Position numbers and translations under genes: made by a program. Below the pieces are notes generated by a model that was not told the origin of the DNA, made no database searches, and saw only the letters and a list, made by a program, of their open reading frames with translations. Positions 1 to 3,734 of a DNA stretch of 7,414 nucleotides are shown here, one piece after another (within the stretch, counting starts at the first letter, position 1; the number at the start of each line of letters is the position of its first letter). The DNA is from Chloroflexia bacterium (GTDB lineage Bacteria > Chloroflexota > Chloroflexia > Thermomicrobiales > UBA6265), in contig JACCYK010000402.1 in assembly GCA_013696525.1 (NCBI GenBank), positions 1 through 7,414 of the forward strand, given 5' to 3'.

Positions 1-780
1 GTCGATGGCTCCGAGATCAATTGGGTGCCCGAAGCGGCGGGCCGGACCGGGACCTACTACCTTGAGGAGGCGTCTGATCCCCGGCCCTCGGCCGTCTACT
101 ACGATCGCGCCGATTCCGCCTTCGCCCGGATGCGGCCGGGCGACTTCGATTGGGACCGGATTCTGGCCGGGGCCGGCGCGCTGCATATTTCCGGGATTAC
201 GCCCGCCCTCGGCGACGGCTGCCGGGCCGAGACGATGACCGCGATCCGGACCGCCAATGCCGCCGGCGTGCCGGTAGCGTTCGATCTCAATTACCGGTCG
301 AAGCTCTGGTCGGAGGCCGACGCCCAAGCCTGCTTCGTCGAGATCGTGCCCCTCGTCAGCATCCTCTTCGCCTCACGGGGCGGCCTGCGGACCTTCTTCG
401 GCATCAGCGGCGACTTCGAGACCGTGCTGCGCACCACCAGGGAACGGCTAGGCGTTGCGGTCGCGATCCTGTCGCGTAAGAAGGCGAAGGCCAGCCGCTC
501 GCTCCGCCTAGGTTGCCTGGCGATGGGCCCCGACAACGAGTTGGTGACCGGGGCCTGGCGCGAGGTGGAGGTGGTCGACCGCCTCGGCGGCGGCGATGCC
601 TTCGCCGGCGGCTTCCTGGCCGGCTACGTCCACGACCACGCCGACCTCGCCCGCGCCGTGGCCCTCGGCGGCGCCACTCAAGCGCTCAAGCACACGATGC
701 CGGGCGACCTGCTGACGGCGACCGCGACCGAGATTGAGGCCAGCATCGAGGCCACCGCCGGCGGCGTGCTGCAACGCTGA
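1..780 (+). CDS. kdgK: PfkB-family sugar kinase, probable 2-keto-3-deoxygluconate kinase (5' end missing)
   Basis: The reading frame is open from base 1, so the gene starts before the window. 259 codons remain, and roughly the first 80 residues expected for this family (usual length about 310-340) are missing. KDG kinases phosphorylate 2-keto-3-deoxygluconate with ATP in the cytoplasm, feeding Entner-Doudoroff-type sugar acid breakdown. Seen here: the GTYYLEE and PRPSAVYYDRA segments near window codons 18-40 (typical of KdgK-like proteins), FDLNYRSKLW at about codons 95-104, and the C-terminal PfkB signature DRLGGGDAFAGGF. In that signature the glycines are codons 196-198 and the predicted catalytic base is Asp at codon 199. 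LKHTMPGD near the end also fits KdgK. Odd: the usual NxxE magnesium motif after the central strand is replaced by ASRGG (codons 124-128). The gene ends 10 bp before the next start, suggesting an operon. Substrate is inferred; another PfkB sugar kinase is possible. Confidence 0.8.
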   Translation, partial: VDGSEINWVPEAAGRTGTYYLEEASDPRPSAVYYDRADSAFARMRPGDFDWDRILAGAGALHISGITPALGDGCRAETMTAIRTANAAGVPVAFDLNYRSKLWSEADAQACFVEIVPLVSILFASRGGLRTFFGISGDFETVLRTTRERLGVAVAILSRKKAKASRSLRLGCLAMGPDNELVTGAWREVEVVDRLGGGDAFAGGFLAGYVHDHADLARAVALGGATQALKHTMPGDLLTATATEIEASIEATAGGVLQR

Positions 781-790
781 GGGGTGAACC

Positions 791-1189
791 ATGCCGCTCC
801 CAAGACGAGTTGCCGAATTCAATCGCTGGGTGACGAACCCGCTCGCCCGCCTGATCGCGGCCGGGATGCCGCCCTTTGTGATCATCGAGCACCGGGGCCG
901 GACCTCGGGCCGGCCCTACCAGACCCCGGTCTGGGGGTTTTTCACCACGGACGAGCTAATCATCGCCCTCACCTACGGACCCGGCGCCGAGTGGGTGCAG
1001 AACCTCGCCGCCGCTGCCGGCGGCCACATCGTCGCCCGCGGTCATCGCCAGGCCGTCGGTCCGCCGGCCGTCGCCCATGCCATTGTCGACGCCCCGGCGA
1101 TTCCCTTGCTCATTCGCCGAGCCCTCCGGTTGGCGAGGATTGAAGATTATCTCCGCCTCCCTCTCACCTCAGGAAGGATGCCAATCTGA
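791..1189 (+). CDS. Nitroreductase-family deazaflavin (F420)-dependent oxidoreductase, DDN-like
   Basis: This 132-aa protein belongs by sequence pattern to the small split-barrel DDN/nitroreductase family, which uses reduced F420 (sometimes FMN) to reduce quinones or nitro compounds. Seen: a short N-terminal helix (residues 5-24), then the family core HRGRTSGRPYQTPV at 34-47, a hydrophobic strand FTTDELIIAL at 51-60, and YGPGAEWVQNL at 62-72, which matches the usual Gly/Trp/Asn-rich cofactor segment. Length is typical for short members of about 130-150 aa. The ATG start is preceded by GAGGGG (779-784) at good distance. The gene lies 10 bp after the kinase, and its TGA shares one base with the next ATG (TGATG), so translational coupling is likely. 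F420 use is family knowledge and its physiological substrate cannot be told from the sequence. Confidence 0.85.
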   Translation: MPLPRRVAEFNRWVTNPLARLIAAGMPPFVIIEHRGRTSGRPYQTPVWGFFTTDELIIALTYGPGAEWVQNLAAAAGGHIVARGHRQAVGPPAVAHAIVDAPAIPLLIRRALRLARIEDYLRLPLTSGRMPI

Positions 1190-1653
1190 TGCCCGAATCA
1201 ACGCCGAGCCCCGCCGTCGCCGAGGCCATCGCCCGGATCGAGCGAAGCTGGCAGCGTCTCAACGCCGAGCTTGACCAAATTCCCCGTCAGCGGATGCTGG
1301 AATCCGGAGCGGTTGGCGTCTGGTCAATCAAGGATCTCCTGGGCCACATCGCCTACTGGGATAGCGAGGCGTTGGGGGCCGGCCAGCGCCATCTCGCGGG
1401 AGAACCCGACCCCGACTACGATTTCGATGCGATCAATGCTCGCGAGGCGGCGCTCCGGGCCGATCGCGGGCTGGACGAGCAGTGGGCCGAGATGAACCAG
1501 GCCCATCAGGCGGTGGTCGCCTATGTGCGAGCGCAATCCGGCGACGAGCCAACCGCCCTCGGTCTCTGCGGCTGCTTAGAAGGTTACACCCACGAGCACT
1601 ATGACACGCATGCGGCGGACGTCCGGGCCTGGCGTGATCGCGCCGGGCTCTAA
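1189..1653 (+). CDS. DinB-like / ClbS-DfsB-type four-helix-bundle protein
   Basis: This 154-aa protein shows the DinB-superfamily pattern: an N-terminal helix (residues 10-30), then WSIKDLLGHIAYWD at 45-58 with a conserved metal-ligand type His at 53, a mid helix (about 95-115), and a C-terminal helix with THEHYDTHAADVRAW (134-148) giving an HxxxH pair (His137, His141). His53/137/141 would form the three-His metal site of this fold. Family members include thiol-dependent S-transferases and the ClbS/DfsB group, which protects against reactive small molecules. The WSIKDLL and HYDTHAADVRAW segments resemble the ClbS/DfsB branch most. The start overlaps the upstream stop by one base. AGGAAGG at 1171-1177 sits 11 nt upstream of the ATG and may also serve it. 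The neighbouring F420-type reductase fits a detoxification theme, but that is inference and no substrate can be named. Confidence 0.75.
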   Translation: MPESTPSPAVAEAIARIERSWQRLNAELDQIPRQRMLESGAVGVWSIKDLLGHIAYWDSEALGAGQRHLAGEPDPDYDFDAINAREAALRADRGLDEQWAEMNQAHQAVVAYVRAQSGDEPTALGLCGCLEGYTHEHYDTHAADVRAWRDRAGL

Positions 1654-1679
1654 CCGCCTCGGATGACCCTGGGAGGAGC

Positions 1680-2783
1680 GTGGCGGCGGTGACGAGCGAA
1701 GACTCCGCGCCGGCTCACCCGCCGGACCAGCCACAACCGCCGTCGAGCCGGCCGCGCGGCACCAGGTGGGCCTGGACCTTGGCGGCGGCGCTGGCGATCC
1801 TGGCGGTGCTGTCGCTCCTGGTTGTCTTCCGTGGGATCGAGCGCCCGGCGCCCCATATCAGCCGGAGCGACGAGCGGCCAGCGGCCGCTGGCGCCGCGGT
1901 CGCCGGCATCTTCATCGAGCCGGAGGACGGCCGGGCGCCGATCCTCGAAGAGCTGGACGCCGCCCGCGATTCGATTTCTCTCATCGTCTACCTGCTCAGC
2001 GACGAGGAGACGATCATGGCACTGGAATCGGCCGCCGCCCGCGGGATCGCGGTCCGGGTGATCCTGGAGGAGCATCCCTTCGGCGGCGCCGGCGGCCAAC
2101 CGGAGCTGTTCAGTCGCCTCCAAGCGACCGGGATCGCGGTCCGCTGGGGCGATCCCGTCTTTCGCTTTACCCATATCAAGACCGCCATCGTCGATGACCG
2201 GGTGGCCATCATCATGAACCAGAACCTGACCTACTCGGCGTTCACCAGCAACCGGGAGCTCGGCGTGATCACCACCCGGCCCGGGGACGTCGCCGCCGTC
2301 ATCGCCATCTTCGAGGCCGATTGGCACCGCACCGGCGAGGTCGATGCCGGGCCTCTTATCGTCAGTCCCGCGAACAGCCGGGTCGAGCTACTGGGGCTCA
2401 TCAATCGGGCGCGGGTCACGCTCGATATCTACGCCGAGGTGGTGCGGGACGAAGAGCTGCTGGGGGCGATCGTGGCCGCCGTCGAGCGCGGGGTCGCGGT
2501 CCGGCTGGTCATGTCGGGCGACCCCGCCGACCACAACGCGGAGGACCGCGCTTGGCTGGCGGCGGCGGGGGTTCAGATCCGGCTGCTGAGCGAGGTCTAT
2601 ATCCACGCCAAGATGTTCCTGGTCGACGGCAGCGAGCTGTTCGTCGGCTCCCAGAACATGACCGCCACCTCGCTTGACCAGAACCGGGAGCTCGGGCTGA
2701 TCCTGACCGACAGCGGCAGCATCGAACGCGCGGCCCGGGTCTTTGATCGCGATTTTGCGGCGGCCCGCCCGGAGGCGCCATGA
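1680..2783 (+). CDS. Membrane-anchored phospholipase D-like protein with two HKD motifs
   Basis: The protein has 367 aa. Residues 1-28 are Pro/Ser/Arg-rich. A single hydrophobic segment at about 31-50 (Trp/Ala/Leu/Val) follows and would act as signal anchor, placing the catalytic part outside the membrane. Two PLD-type halves come next. The first has HIKTAIVD (His165, Lys167, Asp172) followed by NQN at 180-182; the second has HAKMFLVD (His309, Lys311, Asp316) followed by GSQNMT at 323-328. Both HKD motifs are intact, so a pseudodimeric active site and phosphodiesterase or phosphatidyl-transfer activity is expected; the substrate could be lipid or nucleic acid. The start is uncertain: GGAGG at 1672-1676 lies only 3 nt before GTG 1680 and 12 nt before the in-frame GTG at 1689. 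The gene is 26 bp after the DinB-like gene, and its stop overlaps the next start (ATGA), so it is probably in the same operon. Confidence 0.85.
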   Translation: MAAVTSEDSAPAHPPDQPQPPSSRPRGTRWAWTLAAALAILAVLSLLVVFRGIERPAPHISRSDERPAAAGAAVAGIFIEPEDGRAPILEELDAARDSISLIVYLLSDEETIMALESAAARGIAVRVILEEHPFGGAGGQPELFSRLQATGIAVRWGDPVFRFTHIKTAIVDDRVAIIMNQNLTYSAFTSNRELGVITTRPGDVAAVIAIFEADWHRTGEVDAGPLIVSPANSRVELLGLINRARVTLDIYAEVVRDEELLGAIVAAVERGVAVRLVMSGDPADHNAEDRAWLAAAGVQIRLLSEVYIHAKMFLVDGSELFVGSQNMTATSLDQNRELGLILTDSGSIERAARVFDRDFAAARPEAP

Positions 2784-3115
2784 CCAACGCGGGAAGCTGG
2801 GACCCGGAGCGGGTACGCTTGCTGCTGCGCGCCCGTGGCTACGACATCGATGCCGCTGACACCCGCTATGGTGACGACAGCGTCAGCGCCCGGCGGGAGC
2901 GAGCCGGCCAGGCCCGCCTCTTCGCGATTGACAGTGGTGGCCGGTTCCGGGCGGAGATCACGGCGGCGGCCGGCGAGACTAGGCGGGCCGGGAGCATCGG
3001 GGCGGTGCCGATCGTGGTCGTGACCCAAACCCAGCGGCTCTTCACGCTGACCGGCAGCCTGCCGAGCTGGCAGCATTTGCCCGCGGTGCTGGCGCAGCTC
3101 GAGACGCTATCGTGA
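2780..3115 (+). CDS. Unrecognised small protein translationally coupled to the PLD-like gene
   Basis: I do not recognise this 111-aa protein. Its ATG overlaps the upstream TGA (ATGA), and GGAGG at 2771-2775 lies 4 nt before it, so the start is well supported and coupling to the phospholipase-D-like gene is likely. There is no signal peptide, membrane segment or Cys/His metal cluster. The N-terminal third (residues 1-45) is charged and looks helical, with WDPERVRLLLRARGYDI early on. Residues 45-92 alternate polar and hydrophobic residues in a way that suggests beta strands (ARLFAIDSGG, GAVPIVVVTQTQRLFTLTG). A short amphipathic helix ends the protein (SWQHLPAVLAQLETL). The N-terminal RLLLRARGYDIDAADTRYG segment followed by a compact alpha/beta body could be a partner-binding protein, but that is speculation. 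It is the last gene of the left block; the 620-bp spacer starts directly after it. Confidence 0.7.
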   Translation: MTNAGSWDPERVRLLLRARGYDIDAADTRYGDDSVSARRERAGQARLFAIDSGGRFRAEITAAAGETRRAGSIGAVPIVVVTQTQRLFTLTGSLPSWQHLPAVLAQLETLS

Positions 3116-3259
3116 ACGGCAAAACAACCACTGTATACTATGCTACGCTGTTACCGCGAGCCGCCGCGAATCGGTGCCGACGAGTCACCATTTGCGGACA
3201 AAATCTGCTAAAGTGCATACGCGGCAGGGAAGCACCGAAAAATTGCTAAGCAAAACCCC
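3116..3259. other. A/T-richer spacer upstream of the ncRNA promoter
   Basis: No gene is supported in this stretch. It is visibly richer in A and T than the surrounding coding DNA, as expected for a promoter region. It contains TATACT at 3134-3139, which resembles a -10 box but has no matching -35 box at the right distance. It also has two similar TGCTAA-containing patches (around 3206 and 3244), the second being part of a dyad beside the promoter. I see no convincing intrinsic terminator for the left operon here. Confidence 0.5.
3243..3253. promoter_or_regulatory. Small dyad TTGCT-A-AGCAA just upstream of the -35 box
   Basis: Two perfect 5-bp arms (3243-3247 and 3249-3253) flank a single central A. 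The element ends 6 bp before the TTGACA box, where a repressor or activator half-site pair could sit. It could also arise by chance in A/T-rich DNA. No regulator can be assigned. Confidence 0.35.
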
Positions 3260-3288
3260 TTGACAGATAGGCGGTGTACGTATATAGT
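3260..3288 (+). promoter_or_regulatory. Near-consensus sigma-70-type promoter for the candidate ncRNA
   Basis: A perfect TTGACA -35 box at 3260-3265 is followed by a 17-bp spacer and TATAGT at 3283-3288, which matches the -10 consensus in five of six positions. An initiation site about 6-8 bp downstream falls at 3294-3296, precisely where the 5' strand of the 11-bp terminal helix of the candidate RNA begins. This is the best promoter match I see in the window and no translated gene starts nearby: the next supported start codon is 440 bp away and appears to have its own promoter. Confidence 0.8.
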
Positions 3289-3293
3289 GGCCG

Positions 3294-3490
3294 TACAGTT
3301 CCGAGGGGCCAGGGCTCCGGAACATCTTCCACCGGGATCGGCAACGGCGAATGATGCTGCGGGGTTTCATTCGGGACCGGGTCGACACCAGGGTTGGCTA
3401 GGCGAGACGCACGCGTTGCGGGGCGACGTGCGTGGAGCCTGACGAACACGGCGGATGGGCTTGGTGTCAGGTTCGTCGGAACTGTATTTT
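3294..3490 (+). ncRNA. Candidate structured non-coding RNA, about 195 nt, class unknown
   Basis: The first 11 bases (TACAGTTCCGA, 3294-3304) are the exact reverse complement of 3476-3486 (TCGGAACTGTA), which is followed directly by TTTT (3487-3490). The predicted transcription start and a U-rich 3' end thus coincide with the two strands of one closing helix. Inside it, GGGGC (3305-3309) can pair with GCUCC (3314-3318) through one G-U pair. CGAAUGA (3348-3354) pairs with UCAUUCG (3367-3373), possibly extended by GAUCGG/CCGGGUC (3336-3341/3377-3383). GACACCAGG (3384-3392) pairs with CUUGGUGUC (3460-3468). UAGGC/GCCUG (3399-3403/3437-3441) stacks through a GAG/GGA internal loop onto ACGCACG/CGUGCGU (3407-3413/3427-3433). 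Size and paired ends recall 6S RNA, but the 79-nt versus 7-nt asymmetry of the interior does not. No riboswitch, SRP, tmRNA or RNase P signature is visible. A short inverted-repeat element is the main alternative. Confidence 0.6.
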
Positions 3491-3664
3491 CGTTGCCCGC
3501 CGCCCCCCACCCCTCTGCAGGCTCGGTCTACATCACCACCGGGCGCTCGTATCTCTGACCCACCGCTGACCCGCTGGCGCTGACCCGCTGGTGACCTCAA
3601 CCCATTGTCCCCCCAAGCCGGCCGGACCCCGTTACGAGACACGCGGTGGCGCCGGCGCAACGTC
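3491..3664 (+). other. C-rich, G-poor spacer between ncRNA and regulator
   Basis: No gene is supported. From 3501 to 3620 I count 57 C against 26 G on the + strand, including a run of C at 3503-3508. Unstructured C-rich, G-poor RNA is the typical loading site for Rho, so a transcript running past the candidate ncRNA could be terminated here. The stretch also holds the TGACC repeat array listed separately. Confidence 0.35.
3556..3596 (+). repeat. Four-copy TGACC array with an exact 14-bp tandem repeat
   Basis: CGCTGACCCGCTGG occurs twice with no gap (3564-3577 and 3578-3591). Degenerate copies flank it, so TGACC starts at 3556, 3567, 3581 and 3592, with the symmetric spacings 11, 14 and 11 bp. 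Spacings near one helical turn upstream of a regulator gene are what direct-repeat operator sites look like. MalT-type regulators are known to bind repeated short boxes, although this sequence is not the E. coli MalT box. Autoregulation of the downstream gene is inference. Confidence 0.5.
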
Positions 3665-3695
3665 TTGGCACGGTCCCGGCCAATGTTGCTACAGT
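3665..3695 (+). promoter_or_regulatory. Probable promoter of the LAL regulator gene
   Basis: TTGGCA at 3665-3670 (five of six to the -35 consensus) is followed by TACAGT at 3690-3695 (four of six), which carries a TGC extension at 3687-3689, an extended -10 arrangement. The 19-bp spacer is longer than ideal, which the extended -10 could offset or which may signal activator dependence. It would give a 5' leader of about 33 nt before the ATG at 3735. Confidence 0.45.
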
Positions 3696-3697
3696 TC

Positions 3698-3714
3698 GTG
3701 ACGTCGATGGTCAC
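3698..3714. promoter_or_regulatory. Dyad GTGAC-N7-GTCAC over the predicted start site of the regulator transcript
   Basis: Two perfect 5-bp inverted arms (3698-3702 and 3710-3714) flank a 7-bp centre, and a GACGTC palindrome (3700-3705) overlaps the left arm. The right arm includes GGTCA (3709-3713), i.e. TGACC on the other strand, the same core found in the upstream array. A protein bound here would cover the transcription start, which suggests repression or autoregulation. It could be coincidental. Confidence 0.35.
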
Positions 3715-3734
3715 CACAAGGCGGTATTGGCCAG

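Noticed and set aside
1650..2327. 225-aa open frame on the minus strand
   Set aside because: It is antisense to the phospholipase-D-like gene with its intact first HKD motif. Its composition is low-complexity Asp/Gly/Arg, typical of a shadow frame.
3260..3442. 60-aa open frame within the ncRNA region
   Set aside because: Its start would be the TTG of the -35 box itself, there is no ribosome site, and the peptide has no coding character.
3294..3486. Retron msr-msd, because of the paired a1/a2-like ends
   Set aside because: No reverse transcriptase gene is in the window; the downstream protein is a LAL regulator with no polymerase motifs.
3294..3486. MITE with 11-bp terminal inverted repeats and TA target duplication
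   Set aside because: Not excluded, but less favoured. The inverted match stops after 11 bp, no target duplication beyond TA is visible, and the promoter start coincides with the end of the repeat, which a transposon would not predict.
3294..3490. 6S RNA
   Set aside because: Length and closing stem fit, but the interior is strongly asymmetric (79 versus 7 nt) instead of a rod with a symmetric central bubble.
3116..3734. CRISPR array, tRNA or rRNA in the long spacer
   Set aside because: There are only two exact 14-bp copies with no spacers between them, no cloverleaf with a CCA-adjacent acceptor, and no rRNA-like sequence.
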